In this document: piece after piece, positions 8,993 to 17,087 of the stretch | Position numbering within the stretch: position 1 is the stretch's first letter | Layout: the number at the start of each line of letters is the position of its first letter | Source of the DNA: Burkholderia plantarii | Lineage (GTDB): Bacteria; Pseudomonadota; Gammaproteobacteria; Burkholderiales; Burkholderiaceae | Assembly: GCF_001411805.1 (NCBI RefSeq) | Contig: NZ_CP007213.1 | Coordinates: 1,984,001-2,048,000 of the forward strand | Direction of reading: 5' to 3' | Length of the DNA: 64,000 bases | Notes under the pieces: model-generated | Told to the model about the DNA's origin: nothing | Seen by the model: only the letters and a program-made list of their open reading frames with translations | Databases searched by the model: none | Made by a program: the position numbers and the translations under genes

Positions 8993-9940
8993 TCAGGCGG
9001 CCTTGCCCGCGTGCGCTTCCAGCACGGCGATCACGTTGGCTGCCGCGGCCGTGCCCATGTTCACGTATGCCGTGTCGCTGACGCCGCCGACGTGGGGCGA
9101 CAGGATCAGGTTCGCGATGCCGTCGAACGGATGGGGATGCGGTTTCGGCTCGATCGCGAAACTGTCGAGCCCCGCCGCCCGCAGGCGGCCGCTCGCGAGC
9201 GCATCGACCAGTGCCGCTTCGTCGATCAGGCCGCCGCGCGCCGTGTTGACCAGAATCGCCCCTTGCTTGAAGCGCGCGAACGCCGCGGCATCGAGCATCT
9301 TGCGATTGTCGTCGGTGAGCGGGCAGTGCAGCGATATCACATCCGAGGCGGCGTAGAGCTCGTCGAGCGCGACGAGCGTCACGCCGGCCGGGGCTTCCTT
9401 GGCATAGGGATCGAAGGCGATGACCTTCATGCCGAACGCGATGCCGGCCGCCGCCACGCGGCGCCCGATGGCGCCAAGCCCGACGAGGCCGAGTGTGCGG
9501 TCGTTCAATTCGATCGACTTGTGGATCGACTTGTCCCAATGACCCGAGCGCATTCGCGCATCGAGCTGCGGTACCGCTTTCGCGCATGCGAGGATCAGCG
9601 CCCAGGCATGTTCCGCGACTGCCGCGGCATTGGCACCCGTTGCGGCGCGCACCGCGATGCCGCGCTCGGCCGCCGCTGGCTGGTCGATCACGTCGATGCC
9701 ACTGCCATGCTTCGAGATCACCTGGAGATTGCCGGCGGCGTCCATGATCCGCGCATTGACCTTGCCGTAGCGAACGATGATCGCGACCGGGTCACGACGT
9801 GTGCAGAGCGCGACGATGTCGTCTTCGGTCGGCTGCTTGCCGGCAAACACCACATCGAAGGGAGACAGCATGTCGAGCGCCTCGGGCGCGAGATCGGCGG
9901 CCGTGACCAGGACCACGGGTTTGTTCATGACGGCTTGCAT
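8993..9940 (-). CDS. D-2-hydroxyacid dehydrogenase (NAD-dependent)
   Basis: 315 residues from the ATG at 9940, which has AGGAG upstream and shares one base with the stop of the RraA-like gene. The NAD-binding motif GLGAIG is at 154-159. The catalytic triad of the family can be placed at Arg235 (NTARGGLID), Glu264 and His283 (SPHVGGVS). It should interconvert a D-2-hydroxyacid and its 2-oxoacid in the cytoplasm (phosphoglycerate/hydroxypyruvate dehydrogenase superfamily). Length is normal for the short, non-regulatory type. Substrate is presumably an intermediate of the operon's pathway. Confidence 0.92.
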   Translation of the reverse strand: MQAVMNKPVVLVTAADLAPEALDMLSPFDVVFAGKQPTEDDIVALCTRRDPVAIIVRYGKVNARIMDAAGNLQVISKHGSGIDVIDQPAAAERGIAVRAATGANAAAVAEHAWALILACAKAVPQLDARMRSGHWDKSIHKSIELNDRTLGLVGLGAIGRRVAAAGIAFGMKVIAFDPYAKEAPAGVTLVALDELYAASDVISLHCPLTDDNRKMLDAAAFARFKQGAILVNTARGGLIDEAALVDALASGRLRAAGLDSFAIEPKPHPHPFDGIANLILSPHVGGVSDTAYVNMGTAAAANVIAVLEAHAGKAA

Positions 9941-10638
9941 CACAGCGCCTCTCCTTCTGCCAGCATGCCAGCGGCACGCAGTTCCTTCTCGATCCACGTC
10001 GGGCGCAGTTCACCCTTCGCGATGCCGGCGAGGCGGGCGGTTTCGCTTGCCAGCTTTTTCGCGGCGAGATCGACGACGCGGGCGACGTCGCCGCGCGGAA
10101 TCACGACTACGCCGTCCGCATCGCCGACGATCAGATCGCCCGGGTTGACCGCGGCGCCGCCGACCGAGATCGGGAAATTGAGGCGGCCGGCAACGCTTTT
10201 GGTCGGGCCGCAGGGGTTCGTGCCGACCGAGAACACCGGAAAGTCCCACGTCGCCAGTTCGTGCGAATCACGCACCGCGGCGTCGATGACGAAACCCGCC
10301 AGGCCACTCGCCTTTGCCTGCGACGCCATGATTTCGCCAATCAGCGCGCAGCTCTGGTCGCCCTTGCCATCGACCACGATGACGTCTCCGGGCTGAGCGA
10401 TCGCGAGCGCGGCATGGATCGCGAGGTTGTCGCCGGGACGCACCTCGACCGTGATGGCCGACCCCGCCACCTTCATCGTCGGCGACAGTGCCCTGACCCG
10501 GCCATTGATCGTGCCGCGACGGCCGGCGACGTCGGCCAGGATCGCTGCCTGAAACTTGCCCGCCGCTGTCACGAGATCGGGCGACACGCGTTCGATGTGG
10601 CGATTGATGGAAATGTGTCCGGTAGGAAGCGCGCTCAT
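9940..10638 (-). CDS. RraA-family protein, probable 4-hydroxy-4-methyl-2-oxoglutarate/4-carboxy-4-hydroxy-2-oxoadipate aldolase type
   Basis: 232 residues from the ATG at 10638 (AAGGATTC upstream). The RraA/dimethylmenaquinone-methyltransferase-like fold is shown by AAILADVAGRRGTING, VVVDGKGDQSCALIGEIMA, GFVIDAAVRD (115-124, with the conserved Arg-Asp pair) and VGDADGVVVIP. In characterised class II members (HMG/CHA aldolases) this Arg-Asp pair and the upstream GD region bind metal and substrate. It is the first gene of the ten-gene operon, directly downstream of the palindrome at 10658. An aldolase of this type plus PDC-lactonase-like amidohydrolases resembles the end of the protocatechuate 4,5-cleavage/gallate route, but no LigJ-type hydratase is seen here. 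Confidence 0.85.
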   Translation of the reverse strand: MSALPTGHISINRHIERVSPDLVTAAGKFQAAILADVAGRRGTINGRVRALSPTMKVAGSAITVEVRPGDNLAIHAALAIAQPGDVIVVDGKGDQSCALIGEIMASQAKASGLAGFVIDAAVRDSHELATWDFPVFSVGTNPCGPTKSVAGRLNFPISVGGAAVNPGDLIVGDADGVVVIPRGDVARVVDLAAKKLASETARLAGIAKGELRPTWIEKELRAAGMLAEGEAL

Positions 10639-10657
10639 AAAGAATCCTTCGCTGAAA

Positions 10658-10674
10658 GTTGTACGATGTACAAC
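10658..10674. promoter_or_regulatory. Candidate IclR operator O1 (17-bp palindrome)
   Basis: GTTGTACGATGTACAAC is a perfect 7-bp inverted repeat around GAT. It lies 20 bp upstream of the RraA-like start codon and has a near-identical partner exactly 100 bp away. The divergent arrangement with an IclR gene makes it the likely operator for the catabolic operon. A further GTACA half-site follows at 10681-10686. Confidence 0.7.
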
Positions 10675-10757
10675 ATAGGTGTACATGATGAAATGACTAT
10701 AGCGTCGATGATTCAAAATGAGCCATTCAGGTTTACCCCTTTACACCATGAAACGTC

Positions 10758-10774
10758 GTTGTACGATGTACAAT
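10758..10774. promoter_or_regulatory. Candidate IclR operator O2 (17-bp palindrome)
   Basis: GTTGTACGATGTACAAT matches O1 at 16 of 17 positions and begins exactly 100 bp from it. It ends 33 bp upstream of the IclR start codon at 10808, so occupancy should repress the regulator's own transcription. Confidence 0.7.
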
Positions 10775-10807
10775 CTTGAATCGCCACGATCGGGGGAGTT
10801 CGGAGCA

Positions 10808-11521
10808 ATGGGAAACGATGGAGTTGCCGCGGTCGAGAAAGCGCTGTCGCTGCTCGACTGTTTCAGGCCGGGGAAGGAAAAGCTCGCGCTGGCCGCGCTT
10901 GCGCAGGCCTCGGGCATGCACAAGACAACCGTGTACCGGTTGATGAATTCACTGGAACGAATGGGCTACGTGGTACGAGCCGAGTCGGGCGAATATGCCC
11001 TCGGCGCGCGACTGCTGTACCTAGGCAAGCTCTACGAGCAATCGTTCCATCTTTCGACGATCGTCGAACCGGCGTTGCACGCGCTTGCGGCGCAGACACG
11101 CGAAAGCGCGTCCTACTATGTGCTCGACAACGGGCAACGGCTTTGTCTTTTTCGTGCCGAACCCTCCGAGGGGCTGCGTGAAACCCGGCTTCCGGGCACC
11201 GCGCTGCCGCTGGACGACACCGCGATCAGCCATGTGATCCGCTTCTGGGGCGTCGGCGAGCCGATCTACGACACGCTGCCGCCGTTTCCGTGGTTCACGT
11301 CAGGCGCTCGCGATACGCACACCGCCGGGTTTGCGACGCCCGTGTTCGGTGCCGGCGATCGCTTCATGGCGGCGCTCGCCTTGTCCGGTCCCGCGTCGCG
11401 TCTGAGCGCGGCGCACGAAACCGGCGAATTGATCGAGCCGCAATTGCGCGCGGCATCGGATCTGTCCAGGAAGCTTGGGGCGAGCCTGGCCTTCTGCGAG
11501 CAGATGTACGCTCGCGGCTGA
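10808..11521 (+). CDS. IclR-family transcriptional regulator of the divergent catabolic operon
   Basis: 237 residues from the ATG at 10808, which has GGGGGAGTTCGGAG upstream; the in-frame ATG at 10718 was rejected because it would place operator O2 inside the coding sequence. The N-terminal winged helix (AVEKALSLLDCF to LERMGYVV, roughly residues 8-60) is followed by the IclR effector domain, with YALGARLLYLGKLYE and FATPVFGAGDRFMAALALSG. It is transcribed away from the operon starting at 10638. Two matching palindromes in the shared intergenic region suggest it binds both and controls both directions. The effector is presumably the operon's substrate. Confidence 0.92.
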   Translation: MGNDGVAAVEKALSLLDCFRPGKEKLALAALAQASGMHKTTVYRLMNSLERMGYVVRAESGEYALGARLLYLGKLYEQSFHLSTIVEPALHALAAQTRESASYYVLDNGQRLCLFRAEPSEGLRETRLPGTALPLDDTAISHVIRFWGVGEPIYDTLPPFPWFTSGARDTHTAGFATPVFGAGDRFMAALALSGPASRLSAAHETGELIEPQLRAASDLSRKLGASLAFCEQMYARG

Positions 11522-11523
11522 AA

Positions 11524-12267
11524 TCATTTCGATGCGGGCCGGCGGCGTGGCGTGAGTTTCGTCCTCGGCACGACCGCGCCCAACTGCGTACTGGCGATCG
11601 ACGCTTCCGCATGGAGCGTCGATCGCAATCCACGATCGTCCACATCGAAATCGCCGATGACGCCCGACAGCGTGAGCACGCCCACGAAGCCATTGCCGGC
11701 GCCGAACAGCGGCATCGACATCGAGGCCAGCAGCGGGTCGCCTACGCCTGCCGATACGCTCACGTTGTCCAGGCCGTTCTCTCCCAGCGCCGCAGTCGTG
11801 AGTGTGCCGAAGCGCTTGAATGCCTGCCCCGAGGCGGTTTTGTCGATCGGGCGCCGGGTGCCTGCCCGGATCGCCACGCGCACGACGCGATCGGGCTCGG
11901 CGCGTACGAGGCACACACGCGAGTTGCCGTCGCGTACGTAGACCGACGCGCTATGTCTGGTCTTTCGCATCAGCCGATCGACGATGGGCGCCAGCGTGTC
12001 GACCAGATCGATGCCACCATCGAATGCCTTGCCGAGCTGCGATGCCTTGATGCCGAGTCGGTAGGCGCCGCTCGTCTCTTTGTGGACGAAGCCCCTGGCC
12101 TCCAGCGACAGCATGTAGCGCAGGATCACGCTCTTGAACAGACCGGTTCGCGCTTCGAGCTCGCCGAGCGAGCGCGTGCCCGGTTGGCCCAGGAAGGCTT
12201 CGAGTAGTCGCAGCGTCCGGTCGACGGCGGCTACCGAACGATCAACGGGTTCGTCTTCGTGTTTCAT
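11524..12267 (-). CDS. IclR-family transcriptional regulator linked to the FMN hydroxyacid dehydrogenase
   Basis: 247 residues. The winged-helix half runs from VDRTLRLLEAFLGQPG to LEARGFVHKE. The effector half includes GIKASQLGKAFDGGIDLVDT and ASMSMPLFGAGNGFVGVLTLSG. The ATG overlaps the stop of the upstream hydroxyacid dehydrogenase gene by 4 bp, so the two are translationally coupled and the regulator probably controls its own operon. Its stop faces the stop of the other IclR gene only 2 bp away. The two IclR proteins differ widely in sequence, so they are not a recent duplication. Confidence 0.9.
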   Translation of the reverse strand: MKHEDEPVDRSVAAVDRTLRLLEAFLGQPGTRSLGELEARTGLFKSVILRYMLSLEARGFVHKETSGAYRLGIKASQLGKAFDGGIDLVDTLAPIVDRLMRKTRHSASVYVRDGNSRVCLVRAEPDRVVRVAIRAGTRRPIDKTASGQAFKRFGTLTTAALGENGLDNVSVSAGVGDPLLASMSMPLFGAGNGFVGVLTLSGVIGDFDVDDRGLRSTLHAEASIASTQLGAVVPRTKLTPRRRPASK

Positions 12268-13481
12268 GCGAGCGGTCCATTATCGGTGGCGCCGTCTTTC
12301 AACAACATGTGCGGACCGAGCTCATCGAGGGCGTTGAGGCCGAGCAGTCCGAGGTTGCGCTGCACTTCGGCGCGAAGTATGGCAATGGCGTGATCGACGC
12401 CGGCTTCTCCGGCGACCGCCGCCGCGTAGTTGAAGGGGCGTCCGACGAATACGAAATCAGCACCCAGCGCGAGCGCCTTCAGCACGTCGGTGCCGCGCCG
12501 GATGCCGCCGTCGATCATGACCGGAATGCGTCCCCTGACCGCCGCCGCGATTTCCGGCAGCACCCGCAGCGGCGCCACGGCCCCGTCGAGTTGGCGCCCG
12601 CCGTGGTTCGATACGATGACGCCGTCCACGCCGCGATCGCTCGCCATGCTCGCATCGTCGGCGGCAAGCAGCCCCTTGATGATCAGCCTGCCTTTCCACT
12701 GCCGCCGAATCTGCTCGACATGTTCCCAGTTCAGATGATCTTTCGCACCGAAATCGCGTGCCACGCGGCGCGAGAAGATCGGAGCACCGCGCGTCGCATA
12801 AGAGTTTTCGAAATGCGGCATGCCGTGCCTGGCCAGCGTCTTCAGCGCCGTGCCAAACAACCAGCGCGGATGCGTGAGGCCATCCATGGCAAGACGCAGG
12901 CTCGGCTTGAGCGGTGTCGAGAACCCGGCGCGAACGTTGTTCTCGCGATTCGCGAGCACGGCGGTATCGACCGTCAATACCAGCGTTTCGTAGCCTGCGC
13001 GCTCGACTCGCTCGACGAGGGCATGGATCTTGTCGGGTTCTCCAGGCAGATATGCCTGGAACCAGGTCCGTGGCGCGGCGTGTGCCACCGTTTCCAGGGG
13101 AATGAGCGACGAGCCGCTCATGATCATCGGGATATCGGCGCGTCGGGCTGCCTGCGCCAGGACGAGATCGCCGCGATAGGCGGACAGTGCCGAGATGCCC
13201 ATCGGTGCGATGCCGAACGGCGCCGACCAGGTGTGGCCGAACAATGTCATCGAATGTGAACGCTTGGATACGTCGCGCAACACACGCGTGATGAACCGGT
13301 ACTCGGCATACGCGCGTTGGTTGTCGTCGAGCGATGCGTTGCGCTCGGCGCCGCCGGAGATATAGCCAAATAGGGGGCGGGGGAGATGCCGTTTGGCTGC
13401 AAGCTCGAAGTCGTCGAGCGACAGATACCTCGTCAGCGCCTTGTGCGGTTGCCGGGCGGGTGTTCGATTCACGGTGGTCAT
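12264..13481 (-). CDS. FMN-dependent alpha-hydroxyacid oxidase/dehydrogenase (LldD/glycolate oxidase family)
   Basis: 405 residues. Family landmarks are YISGGAER near residue 40, APMGISALSAYRGD, LTVDTAVLANRE, the FMN-contacting Lys269 in IIKGLLAADDA, the catalytic SNHGGRQLDG with His293 and Arg296, and the phosphate-binding IDGGIRRGTDVLKALALGA. It oxidises an L-2-hydroxyacid (lactate, mandelate or a similar acid) and passes electrons to quinone or oxygen. The annotated ATG at 13481 lies inside a perfect inverted repeat and has no clear Shine-Dalgarno sequence, so the mRNA may be leaderless or the true start may lie slightly downstream. It is coupled by 4 bp to an IclR gene. Confidence 0.9.
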   Translation of the reverse strand: MTTVNRTPARQPHKALTRYLSLDDFELAAKRHLPRPLFGYISGGAERNASLDDNQRAYAEYRFITRVLRDVSKRSHSMTLFGHTWSAPFGIAPMGISALSAYRGDLVLAQAARRADIPMIMSGSSLIPLETVAHAAPRTWFQAYLPGEPDKIHALVERVERAGYETLVLTVDTAVLANRENNVRAGFSTPLKPSLRLAMDGLTHPRWLFGTALKTLARHGMPHFENSYATRGAPIFSRRVARDFGAKDHLNWEHVEQIRRQWKGRLIIKGLLAADDASMASDRGVDGVIVSNHGGRQLDGAVAPLRVLPEIAAAVRGRIPVMIDGGIRRGTDVLKALALGADFVFVGRPFNYAAAVAGEAGVDHAIAILRAEVQRNLGLLGLNALDELGPHMLLKDGATDNGPLA

Positions 13482-13515
13482 GCAAGAATCATAACGGCAT
13501 TATGATTCTTGCATG
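13479..13515. promoter_or_regulatory. Perfect 16-bp inverted repeat, candidate operator
   Basis: CATGCAAGAATCATAA (13479-13494) and its exact reverse complement (13500-13515) flank a 5-bp centre CGGCA. The left arm contains the start codon of the hydroxyacid dehydrogenase. It is the likely binding site of the downstream IclR protein; a structure blocking translation initiation is the alternative. Confidence 0.6.
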
Positions 13516-13588
13516 TCATGGGGTAACTACCAGGATGAGGGGCGGAGTGCGCGAGTTGCAGCGAAGCCACGGTACCGGTGCCGCAGTG

Positions 13589-13802
13589 TTATTTCCTCCG
13601 CTCGCTTTGTTCCACCTCCCTTGGCGTCACCCCTAGCATGTGCTTCATCCAGTGCGCCACATGGCTCGCATGCGCGCAGCCGCAATCGAGCGCGATCTGG
13701 CTGACCGGCAGTCGAGTAGCCGCTTCGCGCGTTCGACGCGCTTCTCCACCACAAACTGATGCACCGGCGTCCCGAACGTCCGCCGGAACAGCAACTTGAC
13801 TC
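13589..13802 (-). pseudogene. AraC-family regulator, C-terminal helix-turn-helix remnant
   Basis: The stop at 13589 closes a frame reading LPVSQIALDCGCAHASHVAHWMKHMLGVTPREVE, the second helix-turn-helix of AraC proteins. The first helix (LLFRRTFGTPVHQFVVEKRVERAKRLL) lies just upstream in another frame, so at least one frameshift separates them near 13715. Upstream sequence switches abruptly into a decayed transposase at about 13803. Everything before the DNA-binding domain is missing. This is a dead fragment left beside the insertion sequences. Confidence 0.75.
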
Positions 13803-14691
13803 GGCCAGCTCAACGACTTCAACGTACTGGTGAATGAGCTTGCGATTGGGCGCCGTGTCCTGCAGCAAATACATCACCCGGTCGTACTGGACGGTCAGCG
13901 CATTCGTGACCTTGCGCGGTACCCGGTAGGCCAGAATCTGCCGCAGATCCTCGTCATCGCGTACCGGCCGATGTGCGTTGTGATCGCCCGCCGGCGGCTT
14001 GGCAAAACGTCGGTTGAAGTCGGCGATGGAGGAGGGCGCATAAGCATTGGCGGCCTCCCATGTGCTGATCTCGCGCAGCCGTAGCTCCTTCACGAGCCGG
14101 TCCTGCAGCGTCAGGTTGGCTCGCTCGACACGCATCTTGGCCTGGCGCGTGTTGGCGCAAAATGCCTCGATGTCGAGCTGGTACAGCGCGCGCCCAAACT
14201 GCGTTACGCCTTTGCCGGCTGTCGCAGAACGGTTCTTCACGTAGAACACGCTGGCCTTGTCGCTGTAGAGCGCAACCGGCTTGCCATGGGCGCCCAGATA
14301 TTTGTCGACAGCCTCAAAGTAGCTGATGGTCGATTCCGTCGCCGTTAAATTCAGCGCCATCAGACGGCTGGTCGCATCGTCAATGAACACCAGTAACGTG
14401 CAGGCCGCTGCCCGATACTCGAACCAGCGATGGTTGCTGCCATCGATCTGGATCAACTCGCCATCCGTGACACTCGTGAAGCTTCTCGCGCGCCAGGGTC
14501 GGGCCGAAATCGGCGTAGCGCTCGCGGATGATCGCGATCGATGACCTTGACGCGTTGCAGTTCGTTCATGCTGACCGGGCTTTTGCATGGCAGGCTCTAC
14601 CGTGTTGCGCCTCGACAGCATGCGCCTGCGGTGGCTCCGAACCGGGCATTTCTAACTGGCCCAAACCGGACATGACTAAATAGCCACAACA
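13803..14691 (-). pseudogene. Decayed ISNCY-like transposase and element end
   Basis: The readable part (GELIQIDGSNHRWFEYRAA through KLIHQYVEVVELAE) is clearly related to the intact transposase at 14786-16264 but diverged. The DDE residues survive in QIDGS, LYSDKASVF and MRVERANLTLQD. Two deletions are visible. The helix-turn-helix region is missing, because the frame jumps from an EKLHECHG-like sequence to DGELIQIDG near 14470. The C-terminus is cut at about 13803 and joined to the AraC remnant. The right terminal repeat survives to 14691, with the same doubled CGGACAT-type motif and the same ACA end as the intact copy. It is an older, inactive relative. Confidence 0.8.
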
Positions 14692-14696
14692 CATAA

Positions 14697-16369
14697 TGTC
14701 AAAGCCAGATCCAGATGTCCGCTGTCCAGCCAAGTTCAGATGTCCGCTCTTGCGGGGTTAGAAATCTCTATCTCGGGGTTTCAACTCACGCAGTGTCGAA
14801 GGATGGCGCCTTAACGGGCAGGGCGCTTACGCCTGTTCCACTGTCGCTTGCGGACCGCCGGCCAGGTTTGCGCGGTGGCGCGGTCTTGCGTTGCGAGAGT
14901 TCCACGACTACGTGCTCGACATCGGCCTGCGTGAACTCGCGCTGTTTCTTTGTACCGGGTGGACGCCCGGGCTTGCGCACTTCGATGCCCTGGTTCGTGC
15001 GCGATGGCGAGCCCGAGATGCGCCGGTTGTCACGCTGCGCCTGCAGCGCCTGCGCGACCTGTAGCGCGTGAGCCAGGCGCTTGTGCTCGACCACCGCGCC
15101 CTGATCGATTTCCGCGAGCCGGTCATACTGCCGGCAGGGCAATGTCTGGCCATCCGCCCGGATCTCGATGCGCCCGTCCGGGTACTCCCAGACGTCGATA
15201 TACCGGTGGATGAGTTTGCGGTTCGCCGGCGTGTCGTCGAGCAGGTACAGCACACGGTCGTACTGCACCGTCAGCGACTTCGTCACGCGCCGCAGTTCGC
15301 GCCACGTCAGCAGCAGATCCAGATCCTCATCGTCACGCAACGGACGGTGCGCGTCGAACGTGCTTCTCGGCGGCTTCGCAAAGCGCGCGTTATAGGCCGC
15401 GATGTAGCAGGGCGCGTACGCGTTGGCGTCGGCGACCGTGCTGATACCCTTCAGACGCAACTCCTTGACGAGCCGGTCCTGCAGCGTCAGGTGCGCGCGC
15501 TCCACGCGTCCCTTCGCGGAACTTGAGTTCGCGCAGAACGTGTCGATGTTCAGCTCGTACATCGCCCGGCCAAAGTGCGTCACACTGTTGCCCGTCTTGC
15601 CGGCCGACGTGCTGCGAAACACACTGGCCTTGTCGCTGTAGAACGCGCCCGGTTTGCCGTGAAGCTCGATGTACGCGCGCGTCGCCTCAAAGTAGCTGAA
15701 CGTCGATTCGCTCACCGTGAAGTGCAGATGCATCAGCCGGCTCGTCGCGTCGTCGACGTACACCAGCAGCGTGCATTGCGGTGCGCGCTGCTCGAACCAC
15801 GCATGCTCGCTGCCGTCGATCTGGATCAGTTCGCCCAGGCACGCGCGCCGCGCTCGCGGCTGGTAGACCTTCGGCGGACGCTGGCGGCGCGGCACCCACA
15901 GGCCGGCGGCCGTCATGAGCCCACGCACCGTTTCCTTCGCCAGGCGAATGCCATGACACTCATACAGCTTCTCGCAGGCCAGCGTCGGCCCGAAATCTGC
16001 GTAGCGCTCACGGATGATCGAGATTGCACGGTCGGCCGTCACGGCATCCAGACGGTTGTTGCTGGGCTTTGATCGACGACCCGACACGAGACCCGGCGCA
16101 CCCAGATCACGCAGCCTGCCGACCAGTCTGCGGATCTGCCGCGTCGTCAGCCCGAGCCGTTCCGCGGCGCGCCACGGCTTGAGCATGCCGTCCGCCACGT
16201 CCTGAATGACCTTGAACCTGTCCAGCTCGCGCATCGTCATCGTGATCCGTTCCGTTGCAGCCATCGCAGCCTCCAGCGCTGGATTCCCAGCGGCCGGTCA
16301 GCTTACGATGGGTCGAAAAGCGGACATTTGAACTTAGCCAGAAGCGGACATTACAACTTAGCCGCTACA
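14697..16369 (-). mobile_element. Intact ISNCY-like insertion sequence, 1673 bp
   Basis: Both ends begin TGT on their own strand and carry imperfect inverted repeats in which the motif ATGTCCGCT occurs twice: at 14715 and 14743 on the left, and as AGCGGACAT copies near 16318 and 16343 on the right. The element is flanked by the 5-bp direct repeat CATAA (14692-14696 and 16370-16374), the expected target duplication. One transposase gene fills it. The left target copy directly abuts the end of an older related element at 14691, so it inserted next to its relative. Family assignment rests on transposase sequence and end structure. Confidence 0.85.
14786..16264 (-). CDS. ISNCY-like family DDE transposase
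   Basis: 492 residues. The N-terminal helix-turn-helix (AAERLGLTTRQIRRLVGRLRDLG, about 33-55) should bind the terminal repeats. The rve/DDE integrase core has Asp150 (ELIQIDGSEH), Asp211 (FYSDKASVF) and Glu255 (KGRVERAHLTLQDRLVKELR). The tail after residue 440 is basic and proline-rich. The frame is unbroken and the element has intact ends and a target duplication, so it may still be mobile. A methionine at residue 9 or 11 could be the true start. No second frame or programmed shift is apparent. Confidence 0.9.
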   Translation of the reverse strand: MAATERITMTMRELDRFKVIQDVADGMLKPWRAAERLGLTTRQIRRLVGRLRDLGAPGLVSGRRSKPSNNRLDAVTADRAISIIRERYADFGPTLACEKLYECHGIRLAKETVRGLMTAAGLWVPRRQRPPKVYQPRARRACLGELIQIDGSEHAWFEQRAPQCTLLVYVDDATSRLMHLHFTVSESTFSYFEATRAYIELHGKPGAFYSDKASVFRSTSAGKTGNSVTHFGRAMYELNIDTFCANSSSAKGRVERAHLTLQDRLVKELRLKGISTVADANAYAPCYIAAYNARFAKPPRSTFDAHRPLRDDEDLDLLLTWRELRRVTKSLTVQYDRVLYLLDDTPANRKLIHRYIDVWEYPDGRIEIRADGQTLPCRQYDRLAEIDQGAVVEHKRLAHALQVAQALQAQRDNRRISGSPSRTNQGIEVRKPGRPPGTKKQREFTQADVEHVVVELSQRKTAPPRKPGRRSASDSGTGVSALPVKAPSFDTA

Positions 16370-16374
16370 CATAA

Positions 16375-17087
16375 ATTGTCGATAATTTACCTTATGTCAA
16401 ATGACATATACACCTTGGCATCCCCCTCCGCTCACGAGCCCAACCTCAAGCCCTCGACTGTCAGCATTCGAGCGGCGCGCCGTTCGCGTCCGGCTTTATC
16501 GTCAGGGTGCCGTACCTGACGATCACCGGCACACCGCTGTTTACGCGGTGCGAGACGGCACCGGGAATCATGTCGACCAGCCGATCTTCGAACGGTTGAA
16601 ACATCGCGTCGAGCATCGTCTGCGTGCGTCGACGGCGCGCCGCGGATTGCGCCGGCAGTTCGATCCCGGCCTGCTGGAGCAATCGGCCTTGATCGCGCTC
16701 GGCCGCCCGGCCGGGCTTCTCGCTTGACGAGGTCGCGCGGATGATCGCACCTGAGGCACGGCCGCGCATCGATCGCCGGATGCTCGCGGCGAAGGCCGGC
16801 GAGCTGGACGCGACGATCCGCAAGCCGATCGTCACGCGCGACGGGTTGAGACATGCTGCGGCCTGCCCCGCACCCAGCCACATGGAATGCTCCACGTTCC
16901 GCCGCATCCTTCGAGCCGTCGCGTCCCGAGGGATCGGCACGCCAGGCAAGGCGATCCGGAAGTAAGCGTCGGGCGGCCCTGAGCCGGCGTTCGCCGGTGA
17001 CCCGTGCGGGCACGCGGCGTCACGCTGCATGCGGCGCATGCGGGCGCGATCGCCGCCTCGCGCGGCGCCGATCGCACCCCGCCCCGC
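16375..17087. other. Gene-free stretch between insertion sequence and chemoreceptor
   Basis: About 700 bp without a gene I can defend. A minus-strand frame (16461-17039) ends in MIPGAVSHRVNSGVPVIVRYGTL-like sequence that could be the tail of a lost gene. A plus-strand frame (16741-16965) also looks protein-like in part, but neither shows a recognisable domain or start. The first 60 bases after the element are AT-rich. Confidence 0.5.

Noticed and set aside
16461..17039. Possible minus-strand gene between the IS and the chemoreceptor
   Set aside because: The C-terminal part looks protein-like, but there is no family, ribosome-binding site or believable N-terminus; at best a remnant.
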